Positions 1 through 7,883 are shown, counted from the stretch's first letter. The stretch is 33,359 bases of DNA from Fortiea sp. LEGE XX443 (GCF_015206815.1 NZ_JADEXZ010000065.1:1-33359); one strand, 5' to 3'. The notes: generated from the sequence alone by a model not told the origin. Numbers and translations: made by a program.

Positions 1-5
1 GTTGA

Positions 6-668
6 GTGCAGACATTTATCTTGCATATATTTGGGAGGAAAGAGCAGTTGCCGACGGCAACTGCTCTTTCCCCCTTCAGAATGATTATCATTTTTATGGC
101 TTGTATATCTTATTCTCTGGAAGTCCCTAAACAAGTAGTTGCTTCCAGTCTCACCCTCTATCAAGACCCTGAAGCTGGCCCTTATAGTTGCCCTTTTGAT
201 GATGAAGGAACTCCCACTACTGCTTTAGTATTTGTCCAAGATGGAATATTACAGCATTTTTATGGCGATCGCACCACAGGCCGTCAACTGGGTATCGGTA
301 CAACTGGTAATGGTTTTCGCCCTGGTTTAGGTAGCTATCCTACCCCTGGTTTATTTAATTTTTTGATTCAGCCGGGTTCGGCATCGCTGCGAGATTTAAT
401 TCGGCAACTGGATAATGGTTTAATCGTAGATCAAATGTTAGGTGGTAGCAGTGGCATTTCGGGCGACTTTTCGATAAATATTGATTTAGGCTACCGTGTA
501 AAAAACGGTCAAGTAATTGGCCGTGTTAAAGATACGATGGTTGCAGGTAATGTTTACACAGCCCTGAAACAAGTCATGCAATTAGGCGACGACGCTGATT
601 GGAATGGTTCTTGTTATACTCCATCATTAATAGTCGAAGGACTATCCACCACTGGCAGAAATCATTAA
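6..668 (+). pseudogene. TldD/PmbA (TldE)-family protein, C-terminal part only
   Basis: From about residue 45 (V-A-S-S-L-T-L-Y-Q-D-P) to the end this matches the C-terminal domain of TldD/PmbA-type putative metalloproteases. Recognisable stretches are PFDDEGTPT, YGDRTTGRQLG, SGISGDFSINIDLGYRV, VKDTMVAGNVYTAL and the end SYTP-like SLIVEGLSTTGRN. Full-length members run to roughly 430-450 residues, so the N-terminal half is missing. The first 44 codons do not look like the family and contain a perfect 16-bp inverted repeat at 37-71. An in-frame TGA sits at positions 3-5, just before the GTG at 6, so the frame cannot simply continue upstream. I read this as a gene disrupted or rearranged near the window edge; a frameshifted upstream half outside the window is possible. 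In the intact family TldD and PmbA act together in peptide maturation and degradation; activity is not expected from this piece. Confidence 0.6.
37..71. repeat. Perfect 16-bp inverted repeat with 3-nt loop
   Basis: The left arm GGAAAGAGCAGTTGCC (37-52) and right arm GGCAACTGCTCTTTCC (56-71) are exact reverse complements around GAC. It lies inside the open frame of the TldD/PmbA fragment, just before the recognisable homology. It could be a small inserted palindromic element or a terminator-like hairpin; a short run of T then C follows on the plus strand. Confidence 0.75.
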
Positions 669-680
669 ACGGCCGAAATT

Positions 681-1391
681 ATGAATTTTGTCAATAGCAC
701 AACCGATGCTATCCAACTTGATAGAGTTGTCTTTTTTGGTCGCACTTTATCAGAATATGTGAAATTTTTTGATCTAGATTTATCTCAGTGGCAAAAATGT
801 AGAATCTTAGATTGTCCTGCTGGTGCAGCTTCGTTTGTGGCGGAAGTTCATCAAATGGGTATCGATGCTGTTGCTTGTGATCTGTTGTTCAATTTAGATG
901 AAACAAATTTGAGGGCAAAAGGGCAAGCAGATTTAGCCCATGTTATGGAAAGACTGGCTGATGTTACTCATAACTATAATTGGGATTTTTATCAAAATAT
1001 TGAAAAATTAAATGAATGTCGCCATACAGCATTAGAAAACTTTCTGGCAGATTATCCAAATGGTCGCCAAGTAGGGCGTTACATCCAAACTGTATTACCA
1101 AAATTACCTTTTAGCGATCGCAGCTTTGATTTAGTATTAAGCGGTCATTTTTTATTTCTATACAGTGATTGTTTTGATTATGCTTTTCACTGGCAAACCA
1201 TATTAGAACTTTACCGAGTCTGTTCCCAAGAAGTCAGAATCTACCCACTGCAAGGGAAGGATGCTCAACCATATGCTTTTTTAAATAATTTAATCAATGA
1301 TTTAAATAATGCTGAAATTGCCGCTGAAATTGTCGATGTACCTTGGGAATTCCTCAAAGGTAGCAATCAGATGTTGCGTCTGTGGCGTTAG
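681..1391 (+). CDS. Class I SAM-dependent methyltransferase-like protein
   Basis: A 236-residue soluble protein. The stretch ILDCPAGAASFVAEV (about 43-57) has the position and glycine/alanine pattern of the SAM-binding motif I loop, followed by a strand ending in the acidic V-A-C-D (motif II). LPFSDRSFDLVLSGHFLFLY (about 142-161) is the typical motif IV/post-I segment of Rossmann-fold methyltransferases. The substrate cannot be told. The gene starts at ATG 13 nt after the broken TldD/PmbA frame and may be co-transcribed with it. The ClC gene follows after 87 nt. The family resemblance is clear; the motif I loop (CPAGAAS rather than GxGxG) is divergent, so catalysis is not certain. Confidence 0.65.
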   Translation: MNFVNSTTDAIQLDRVVFFGRTLSEYVKFFDLDLSQWQKCRILDCPAGAASFVAEVHQMGIDAVACDLLFNLDETNLRAKGQADLAHVMERLADVTHNYNWDFYQNIEKLNECRHTALENFLADYPNGRQVGRYIQTVLPKLPFSDRSFDLVLSGHFLFLYSDCFDYAFHWQTILELYRVCSQEVRIYPLQGKDAQPYAFLNNLINDLNNAEIAAEIVDVPWEFLKGSNQMLRLWR

Positions 1392-1478
1392 CAGATAATA
1401 TTTTGCGTAATTTAAATTACAATTTCAAGCTATAACTATGAACAGGAACCATAAATAAATTGTGAAATTTATATTTTT

Positions 1479-4103
1479 ATGTCGCTTCCTGTTCTAACTC
1501 AGCGCTTGCGTCATTGGTGGCAGCCTAGAAAAGGTTTAGCGATCGCCGAAGCTTCTATTATCGGTATTGTAGCGGCTTTATCTGCGGTATTTTTAAAAGT
1601 GGGTTCGGGATGGTTGGGAGCATGGCGCGTTCATAATTCCCACGTTTATCCAGCATGGTTAGCTTTACCAGTAATTGGTTTAATTTTTGGCTATCTGGCT
1701 GGTTGGTTAGTTCAGCGGTTAGCGCCAGAAGCTTCTGGTAGCGGTATCCCACAAGTAAAAGCTACCCTGGCTAATGTGCCGATGAAATTGTCTTGGCGTG
1801 TAGCATCCGTCAAGTTACTCAGTGCCATGATTGTCATTGGTTCGGGCATAACTCTGGGTAGACAAGGCCCTACTGTGCAAGTCGGCGCAAGTTTAGCCGC
1901 AGGGATGAGTCGCTTAGTTCCCACTTCCCCAGATCATCGGCGACAGATGATCGCTGCGGGTGCAGGTGCAGGTTTAGCGGCTGCCTTTAATGCTCCTCTG
2001 GCTGGTGTCATATTTATTATTGAAGAGTTACTGCAAGATTTATCTGGTTTAACTTTAGGAACCGCCATCATCGCTTCATTTATTGGCGGCGTAGTATCGC
2101 GGCTATTGGGTGGTGGTAGTCTGCAACTAAATCTGGAATTGATGCAATTTTCTAGTCAGTTTTCTCTCCCAGAAATTCCCTTTTTCTTAGTGTTGGGAAT
2201 CTTGGCAGGTTTACTGGGTGCATTATTTAATCACGGTATAGTTTTTAGTATAAAATTCTATCGACGTTTACATATTAGCTTGCCACTAAAAGTAGCTTTG
2301 GCAGGACTTGTTTCCGGGATTATAGTATGTATCCTACCGGAATATTTTCGGAATAATACAGGCTTACGGGAGTATATAATTACAGGGGAATCTAGCACTT
2401 CAGTCGCAGCGATCGCTTTTATTGCTCAATTTATCCTCACCTTAATAGCTTTTGGTTCTGGTGCGCCTGGAGGATTATTTGCACCTAGTCTGATTTTGGG
2501 TTCTTGTTTAGGACACTTGGTTGGTGTTTGGGAGTCCCACTTATTAGGTGCAGGTTCTTTACCTACCTATGCTTTAGCCGGAATGGGCGGATTTTTTAGC
2601 GCCGTTTCTAAAGTCCCAATCACCGCAATTGTGATTGTATTTGAAATGACCACAGATTTCAATCTTGTTTTACCTTTGATGATTGTGGCTGTGGTAGCTT
2701 ACCTCGTTGCTGATAAAGTCATGCCGGGATCGCTTTACGATAAACTTTTGCAGATGAAAGGCATTACACTCACAAAAGTAGTCTCAGATGAAAGTATTCT
2801 CACAACCTTAACTGCTGAAGATGTCATGCAACAGCAAGTAGAAACCCTGGATGCAGACATGACGTTAGAAGAAGCCAAGCAAGCATTTTCCAGTTCTCAT
2901 CATCGGGGTTTCCCTGTAGTAGAAGATAGCAAACTGGTAGGGATTGTCACGCAATCAGACTTGATGAAAACGCCTCATCGCAACCTACCAAACTATACTC
3001 CTTTAAGGGAAATCATGACCCATGCGCCGATTACGGTCGCACACACACACAACCTGAGTAATGTACTGTATTTACTTGATCGCTATCAAATTAGTCGTTT
3101 GCCAGTTATAGATGGGCGAAAATTGATTGGAATTATTACCCGTGCAGATATCATTCGCGCCGAAGCCGGCCATCTGAATGGTGAAAATGTTACCCCAGCA
3201 CCACAAGCAGAACCTTCTTATGTAGTTTACCAAACGCGATCGCCTAGTATTGGCAGAGGTAGATTATTAGTGCCAATAGCTAACCCCGAAACTGCGGCGA
3301 CTTTATTACAAATGGCTGCTGCTATTGCCCGCGATCGCCACTATGAAATAGAGTGCGTACAAATAATGTTGGTGTCACGCCACAGTTCCCCCGACGAAAC
3401 CGAAGTTAGAACTGCCAAAAGTCGGCGCTTACTGCGACAAGCCGAAGTCTTAGCCAAAAAGTGGCAAATTCCTCTGCATACACAAATTCGTGTTGCCCAT
3501 GATGCCGCCCAAGCTATCTTAGAAACAATCAGCGAACGACACATAGACTTAATTTTAATGGGCTGGAAAGGTAACACTTCCACCCCAGGGCGGATTTTTG
3601 GCAATATTGTAGACACAATAATTCACCAAGCTACCTGTGATGTAGTATTGGTGAAATTGGGTAATAGCCAGGATTTAATAGTTAATCCCACTCTCCAATT
3701 TAACCGTTGGTTAGTACCAATGGCTGGCGGCCCTAATGCTAGATTCGCTATTAAATTGTTACCTGCATTGGTGACAACATTGGGAAATGACCCAGAGATT
3801 CACTTAATACAAGTATTCAAGCCATCAGAATTAAAGCCAGACATGAAAATTTTAGAACAAGCCATTAACCAATTAATGCGTCGCCGTCAATTATCTAGTA
3901 CTGTGGTGGCTACGCCAGTACAAGCTGACTCAGTTTCTCAAGGGGTGATTAATTTTGTAAAAACTCAAGGCTTTGATGTTGTAGTTTTGGGTGCAACCCG
4001 CGAGGGATTGTTACAACAAGCAATTCAAGGTAATATTCCCGAAGCGATCGCTTCTGGTGTAGAAAGTACAGTGATTTTAGTACGTGGTGCAATTAATAAA
4101 TAA
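1479..4103 (+). CDS. ClC chloride channel/transporter with CBS pair and two universal stress domains
   Basis: An 874-residue fusion. Residues about 20-415 are the ClC membrane domain: GSGIP at 87-91, GRQGP at 127-131, the NAPLAGVIFIIEE helix at 171-183, and GAPGGLFAP at 328-336. Two CBS motifs follow at about 448-500 and 511-561; they usually bind adenine nucleotides and gate transport. Two universal-stress (UspA-like) domains occupy about 594-725 and 736-870, each ending in a nucleotide-loop-like segment (GNTSTPGRIFGNIVDTII; EGLLQQAIQGNIPEAIASG). The gating glutamate of ClC exchangers (E148 in the E. coli protein, in GREGP) is glutamine here (Q129, codon CAA at 1863-1865), and the equivalent of Tyr445 is Phe (F394). 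The internal proton-path glutamate region (IIEE) is kept. In E. coli ClC the E148Q change loses proton coupling, so this protein may conduct chloride without strict exchange. The gene ends 12 nt before a convergent gene. Confidence 0.92.
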   Translation: MSLPVLTQRLRHWWQPRKGLAIAEASIIGIVAALSAVFLKVGSGWLGAWRVHNSHVYPAWLALPVIGLIFGYLAGWLVQRLAPEASGSGIPQVKATLANVPMKLSWRVASVKLLSAMIVIGSGITLGRQGPTVQVGASLAAGMSRLVPTSPDHRRQMIAAGAGAGLAAAFNAPLAGVIFIIEELLQDLSGLTLGTAIIASFIGGVVSRLLGGGSLQLNLELMQFSSQFSLPEIPFFLVLGILAGLLGALFNHGIVFSIKFYRRLHISLPLKVALAGLVSGIIVCILPEYFRNNTGLREYIITGESSTSVAAIAFIAQFILTLIAFGSGAPGGLFAPSLILGSCLGHLVGVWESHLLGAGSLPTYALAGMGGFFSAVSKVPITAIVIVFEMTTDFNLVLPLMIVAVVAYLVADKVMPGSLYDKLLQMKGITLTKVVSDESILTTLTAEDVMQQQVETLDADMTLEEAKQAFSSSHHRGFPVVEDSKLVGIVTQSDLMKTPHRNLPNYTPLREIMTHAPITVAHTHNLSNVLYLLDRYQISRLPVIDGRKLIGIITRADIIRAEAGHLNGENVTPAPQAEPSYVVYQTRSPSIGRGRLLVPIANPETAATLLQMAAAIARDRHYEIECVQIMLVSRHSSPDETEVRTAKSRRLLRQAEVLAKKWQIPLHTQIRVAHDAAQAILETISERHIDLILMGWKGNTSTPGRIFGNIVDTIIHQATCDVVLVKLGNSQDLIVNPTLQFNRWLVPMAGGPNARFAIKLLPALVTTLGNDPEIHLIQVFKPSELKPDMKILEQAINQLMRRRQLSSTVVATPVQADSVSQGVINFVKTQGFDVVVLGATREGLLQQAIQGNIPEAIASGVESTVILVRGAINK

Positions 4104-4115
4104 AAATCTACTTAA

Positions 4116-4646
4116 TTAACATAATTTTACGCCGTAAACAAACTTTTTCTGAGACTTGTAAAGTATCGTTTTCCTCGCTATTTCTTGTAGCCTATAAAAA
4201 TTGGCAATCCATTTAAGATGATGAGAATAAAATACAAATTTATACTTATTATTGGCTGATTTGGGCAAATGAGCCAAACTATCAAAAGTCACAAAATCTA
4301 AATCCTGCATCATTTTGATCACAATTTTATTGGCACTGATTGTATATAAATTTTTTCTTCTTTTTAAGGCATCTTCGCATGATTTATCAAACAACGACCT
4401 TCCCAGTCCCATCCCTCTAAATTCTTTCAATACAAATAAGGCCGCTATTTTATTCCAGTCTTCATGGAAGTCATAGCTCAAACAGGCTCCTACAAAACTA
4501 CCATTCTCATCTTCAGCCACCATGATATGCTCTGCTGTCATCCATTCTGTTAGGGAATAACCCATAATGTTAGGTGTCAGCTTTATTTGCCTAACCAGTA
4601 ACCTGGCTTCAGGTTTTGTAACTTTTCTTTTAGATATTCTAAACAT
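4116..4646 (-). CDS. GNAT-family N-acetyltransferase
   Basis: About 176 residues from ATG at 4646 (a TTG six bases upstream, at 4652, would overlap the preceding gene by 4 nt). The acetyl-CoA-binding motif A is visible as LFVLKEFRGMGLGRSLFDK, carrying the R-G-M-G-L-G pyrophosphate loop. Motif B-like sequence follows in I-S-A-N-K-I-V-I-K-M-M-Q-D-L-D-F. The substrate is unknown. The start lies only 2 nt after the stop of the upstream minus-strand membrane protein, so the two are probably translated together. Both genes are more AT-rich than their neighbours, which hints at recent acquisition. Confidence 0.8.
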   Translation of the reverse strand: MFRISKRKVTKPEARLLVRQIKLTPNIMGYSLTEWMTAEHIMVAEDENGSFVGACLSYDFHEDWNKIAALFVLKEFRGMGLGRSLFDKSCEDALKRRKNLYTISANKIVIKMMQDLDFVTFDSLAHLPKSANNKYKFVFYSHHLKWIANFYRLQEIARKTILYKSQKKFVYGVKLC

Positions 4647-4648
4647 AA

Positions 4649-5284
4649 TCAAAACTTAAACATCAGATAGACAGTTTGACAAAAACATATCATACAGATG
4701 AGCCGAAAGAAAAGATTTGATATTAACATCTTCTTGATTAAACTAAAAGTACTATACTTATTTTCAATTTCCAGGAAATCAAAGTTTAAATTAAATAAAA
4801 TTCCTACCGTAGCTTCTAATTTTTTCTGATATGCTAACAATCCCCAAAAAATTAATACAATAGCTGGAGTCATAAACCCGAATATACAAAACAACTGCGT
4901 CCAAAGATAGGCACTATTCGACAATGTACTTCTACTAAAAGTTGCGTTAAAATAAATTAAAATTAAAATACCTAAAAGCAAGTTAACAGGCCGTTTAATT
5001 TTCTCGGTAAAATCCCAATATATTTGTTTTAATTGCTGGGTAATATCATCTTGATTAGGCAATATTTTTTGCATGTTATTTGTCATCTCAGTCAGATAGT
5101 CATGATATTTTTGAATTTTGACACTCAGCTTATGACAATCTTGGATAACTATATGTATACTTAAGCCAGATAAGGGAATCCCAATAATGATAAAGTTGAT
5201 AAAAGAATAAGGAAAATAACAGAAGTGTTGAATGTTAAGAAATATGTGATAAAAAACGCCCAAAATATGGTAAATTTTGGGCAA
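4649..5284 (-). CDS. Small integral membrane protein of unknown function
   Basis: The open frame runs 211 residues from a TTG at 5284. No ATG is available before the MTNNMQKILPN region near residue 67, so the true start is uncertain and could be internal. Hydrophobic segments are seen near the N-terminus (FINFIIIGIPLSG), at VNLLLGILILIYFNATF, at LFCIFGFMTPAIVLIFWGLLAY, and at the C-terminus (LISNLFFRLICMICFCQTVYL). A charged stretch, KLSVKIQKYHDYLTEMTNN, lies between the first two. I do not recognise a family. It sits directly upstream of the GNAT gene with coupled spacing, and a role together with that enzyme is inference only. Confidence 0.55.
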   Translation of the reverse strand: MPKIYHILGVFYHIFLNIQHFCYFPYSFINFIIIGIPLSGLSIHIVIQDCHKLSVKIQKYHDYLTEMTNNMQKILPNQDDITQQLKQIYWDFTEKIKRPVNLLLGILILIYFNATFSRSTLSNSAYLWTQLFCIFGFMTPAIVLIFWGLLAYQKKLEATVGILFNLNFDFLEIENKYSTFSLIKKMLISNLFFRLICMICFCQTVYLMFKF

Positions 5285-5308
5285 AAGATTAAAACAAATT
5301 GATTGATA

Positions 5309-5756
5309 ATGATTGTAAATTCATTTCCCAAGATTGTCAAAGATATACTCAGACCGTTACCAAAAAATGATTATCCGGTTTTGAACAGCCGTCTTTACGT
5401 TGAGTGTTGGTTGGCTTATGCCTTGGATAATAGTTTAACAAGTATGCGGGACTTATTTAAACGATTAAACAATACAGGAATCGACGTAAGGATTTCAACA
5501 TTTTCCCAAGCTAACATACATAGAAGTCAAGAAACATTCCAAAAGATTTATCAAAAATGTTAATGGTATTGCTATTCAAATCTATTCTAGTCTCATCGCT
5601 TATCTGATTTTACAGCTTGTATCTGTTCCCAAAGAATGGGGTGAAAAGATGTTAGATAAATTCCGCTATCTTCTCTTCGAGACGCTACGCGAACAGGCTT
5701 GTATGTGTCAACAAATCAGTTATGTTCATTGGATGGAAGATATTATAAAATCTTGA
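5309..5756 (+). pseudogene. IS4-type transposase remnant (N- and C-terminal ends, middle deleted)
   Basis: The 5' part from ATG 5309 reads MIVNSFPKIVKDILRPLPKN and continues to about 5558. It matches the start of cyanobacterial IS4-type transposases as I know them (…NSRLYVECWLAYALDNSLTS…). A second frame, ending at TGA 5754-5756, encodes the C-terminal end (VNGIAIQIYSSLIAYLILQL, then VPKEWGEKMLDKFRYL and CQQISYVHWMEDIIKS). The two pieces are joined directly in different frames, so the catalytic DDE core is absent. The C-terminal piece itself contains a short insertion, TTCGAGACGCTACGCGAAC near 5677-5695, which belongs to a widespread Nostocales palindromic repeat. I saw no clear terminal inverted repeats. 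Not functional. Confidence 0.75.
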
Positions 5757-5807
5757 CATTTTTACCATTAGTAATACTACTCTATCTAAATATGTAAAGT
5801 TTTGTAA

Positions 5808-5945
5808 CAGCATTCAACATTTCTGGTTTCTACTAGAACAAAAGTTAGCCCAAAATATGCGATTACTTTAATTAACAATGCTTCTGGCAGAATTGATGGT
5901 AAAATTAGTCAGCAGGGACTAAGAGTTTCTCTACATTTAAAATAA
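5808..5945 (+). pseudogene. Possible 3' fragment of a decayed gene
   Basis: A 45-codon open stretch without a start codon ends at TAA 5943-5945. Its composition looks protein-like (KVSPKYAITLINNASGRIDG, then a basic end RVSLHLK). It lies between the transposase remnant and the HIP1 repeat block. No family recognised; it may be a chance open frame. Confidence 0.2.
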
Positions 5946-5960
5946 ATAATATTATCCAAA

Positions 5961-6149
5961 GAGCGATCGCCTCCCAAATTACCAGTATAACGGAGGGCGA
6001 TCGCTCTTTTTAATATAGATAAAGGTGTATGGGCGATCGCTATTTTGAAATAAGCTGAGTTTTTGGTGCGATCACTCTTGTGAATTAACAAAGAAATCTG
6101 AAGGCGATCGCTCTTTTTAAAAAAGTCGAATTTTTGGTGCGATCGCTTT
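5961..6149. repeat. HIP1-bearing inverted repeat followed by 71-bp tandem repeat
   Basis: Five exact GCGATCGC octamers start at 5963, 5997, 6033, 6104 and 6139, with a degenerate GCGATCAC at 6068. The first two are the arms of a near-perfect inverted repeat (AGAGCGATCGCCTCC … GGAGGGCGATCGCTCT). The 6033/6068 pair recurs at 6104/6139 with a period of exactly 71 bp and shared flanks (TTTTTGGTGCGATC). The block ends about 40 bp before the DUF4351 gene. The rest of the 5757-6187 spacer is AT-rich with nothing else recognisable apart from the possible fragment at 5808-5945. Confidence 0.85.
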
Positions 6150-6187
6150 GGTAAAATAGGCTAAATCTCCATGCCTGCACCAAATGA

Positions 6188-7081
6188 ATGACAAGATTCA
6201 TCCATGATCAATTTGCCAAAGACTACCTAGAAGAACTACTAAAAACATTTGGACAAGTGCAAGCACCAAGCCGAGTCGCATCAGAAGTGCGAGAAATCGA
6301 CGTATTATTCACACCAAATGCCACACCAACAGCCAACAGAGAAACATTAGGCTTATTAGGAAAAATGGCGACAACACCAGCCATATTTGAACCCTTCCGC
6401 AACCCAGCATCCGTAGGCGAAATCAACGATTGCATATCAAAATTATCATCAATTAAAAGCGCAATGCAGCGAGAAGCAAAGCGCAATAAGATAAAAATCC
6501 CAAACTCCGAAATTCCCCAACTGTGGATACTCACACCCACAGCATCAAAAAATCTCATCTGCGGGTTTGGTGCAACGCAAAAATCAGAGTGGGGAAAAGG
6601 AGTGTACTTTACACCAAAACACTACTGCACAGCGATAGTAGTAATTCATCAGTTACCATGTACACCCGAAACACTATGGCTCAGAATATTAGGACGTGGT
6701 AAAGTACAACGTCAAGCGATTGATGAATTAACAGCACTATCAGCAAATCATCCGTTTTTGAGAGTCACGTTAGAATTACTTTATAACCTGCAACAAAACT
6801 TGCGAATCAATCAAAATATAGAAACAGAGGATCGGGAGTTAGTAATGAGATTAGCACCACTGTATCAACAAGACAGGGAACGAGCTAGACAGGAAGGGTT
6901 ACAGCAAGGAGAACAACAACTAATTCTGCGATTGTTAAATCGACGATTGGGAAATCTAGATTTGTCTCTAATTGAACGAGTTCAAAGATTATCTATTGAG
7001 CAGTTAGAAGCATTAGGAGAAGCATTATTAGATTTTTGTACAGTAGCAGATTTAGAAGTTTGGTTAAGCCAACAAAAATAA
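6188..7081 (+). CDS. Rpn-family/PD-(D/E)XK nuclease-like protein with DUF4351 C-terminus
   Basis: A 297-residue protein. The N-terminus MTRFIHDQFAKDYLEELL with the later R-E-I-D-V-L-F strand (about 36-42) is the usual opening of cyanobacterial Rpn/PD-(D/E)XK transposase-like proteins. The C-terminal about 70 residues (EGLQQGEQQLILRLLNRRLG … SIEQLEALGEALLDF) form the DUF4351 helical domain. Rpn proteins in E. coli are recombination-promoting nucleases; by family, a DNA-acting role is likely but unproven here. The middle region departs from the common form (ATQKSEWGKGVYFTPKHYCT), and not all of the classical catalytic acidic/lysine set is evident. An overlapping out-of-frame ATG at 6184 stops after seven codons, so 6188 is the sensible start. 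The gene is bracketed by related HIP1 inverted repeats (5961-6010 and 7111-7156). Confidence 0.8.
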   Translation: MTRFIHDQFAKDYLEELLKTFGQVQAPSRVASEVREIDVLFTPNATPTANRETLGLLGKMATTPAIFEPFRNPASVGEINDCISKLSSIKSAMQREAKRNKIKIPNSEIPQLWILTPTASKNLICGFGATQKSEWGKGVYFTPKHYCTAIVVIHQLPCTPETLWLRILGRGKVQRQAIDELTALSANHPFLRVTLELLYNLQQNLRINQNIETEDRELVMRLAPLYQQDRERARQEGLQQGEQQLILRLLNRRLGNLDLSLIERVQRLSIEQLEALGEALLDFCTVADLEVWLSQQK

Positions 7082-7110
7082 TTAAATATTGATGACTTTA
7101 GTTAATTGAT

Positions 7111-7156
7111 GTGCGATCGCCATCCAAATTGCAAGTATAACTGAGGGCGATCGCTT
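7111..7156. repeat. Second copy of the HIP1 inverted repeat
   Basis: GCGATCGC octamers at 7113 and 7147 flank CAAATTGCAAGTATAACTGAG. The segment matches the copy at 5963-6004 with about five mismatches in 43 bases. The two copies stand on either side of the DUF4351 gene. Confidence 0.8.
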
Positions 7157-7226
7157 TTATATGCTAATTTTACTAAGACTCGCTATCATAGCATATTGTT
7201 AGTCAATAAAGTAATTCTAAAATAAT

Positions 7227-7439
7227 ATGAAATCAACGTTAAATATTTTAATTGAAAAAGACGAGACTGGATACTCAGCTTCTTGCCCTGCAATGGAAGG
7301 CTATCAAGTCAAAGCCAAATCTCTAGATATTGTTGTAGATAGCTTAAAAGCAGTATTGAAGAATTACCTAGAACAAGAGCTTCCAAAAACTCCCACAACA
7401 ACAGTAAGACCGAGTTGGGAAATTGCCCAAGATTTATGA
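7227..7439 (+). CDS. HicB-like antitoxin (orphan)
   Basis: A 70-residue protein with the HicB N-terminal fold: LNILIEKDETGYSASCPAMEG is the characteristic beta-strand pair plus the CPA/EG turn, followed by a helix, SLDIVVDSLKAVLKNYLEQE. HicB proteins neutralise the HicA mRNA-cleaving toxin. No HicA-like frame (short, basic, with a conserved His) is found beside it on either strand, so it is an orphan, or it works with a partner elsewhere. The C-terminal end (TTTVRPSWEIAQDL) lacks a DNA-binding domain. ATG at 7227 fits the domain start. Confidence 0.7.
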   Translation: MKSTLNILIEKDETGYSASCPAMEGYQVKAKSLDIVVDSLKAVLKNYLEQELPKTPTTTVRPSWEIAQDL

Positions 7440-7623
7440 CGCATTCTTCATTTCTAATAGTCTAAAAAATCCACCCAGTCGATATTTTTGTAACTATATT
7501 GTCACTATTGAAGTATCTCTACCCAAACGAGACTTTTCTGAAAAAGTAAGAGACTGACTTATGGTGCAATTAGAAGTTATTTAGAAAAATTTTCGATTTT
7601 GTACTCTTCTTCCAACATTCGTG

Positions 7624-7632
7624 TGTTATATT
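7624..7632 (+). promoter_or_regulatory. Extended -10 promoter for the structured RNA
   Basis: TGTTATATT is an extended -10 element (TG, one base, TATATT). It would place transcription start near 7639-7640, just ahead of the first hairpin. No convincing -35 at the standard distance was seen, which is tolerated for extended -10 promoters. Confidence 0.4.
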
Positions 7633-7710
7633 GATTCAAGGTTAAAGCCCAGAGCGATTGCTCTGCCTTATTGAAACTAAGTCCGCTTAGGCAACAAGGA
7701 GGTGATGCCC

Positions 7711-7782
7711 ATGATAGAAAGTAGTAAAAGCATGGGTCATCAGGTTGCAGTTAGCCGGCTGCGCGCCGGGGCTGTTCTCTAA
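7711..7782 (+). CDS. Possible 23-residue small protein inside the structured RNA
   Basis: The frame runs ATG 7711 to TAA 7780-7782, starting MIESSKSMGHQV and ending RLRAGAVL. It follows AAGGAGGTG (7696-7704), a nine-base perfect complement of the 16S rRNA 3' end, 8 nt from GGAGG to ATG. Such a full Shine-Dalgarno is rare in cyanobacteria. The AAGG of this site pairs with CCTT 7666-7669, and the start codon lies in the stem 7704-7713/7731-7741, so translation could be controlled by folding. The peptide is net basic with a mildly hydrophobic end. No family recognised. The frame may also be incidental to a non-coding RNA. Confidence 0.35.
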   Translation: MIESSKSMGHQVAVSRLRAGAVL

Positions 7783-7883
7783 AGTTAGCCTTAGTTACAT
7801 TGAGAAACTAAGTTAGCTCAAGTGACTAGGCAAAACTGGGAGTTCCTCCCGGCAGTCTGGTTGCAACCTGAAGACCCGCTACA

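Noticed and set aside
5961-6149. The regular HIP1 spacing as a CRISPR array.
   Set aside because: Only two 71-bp units, repeats too short and degenerate, spacers not unique, and no cas genes.
7408-7557. A 49-codon open frame overlapping the end of the HicB-like gene, with protein-like text (YIVTIEVSLPKRDFSEKVRD) and a possible TTG start at 7423.
   Set aside because: No ATG, no ribosome-binding site, no recognisable family and no HicA resemblance; a chance frame or old fragment is as likely.
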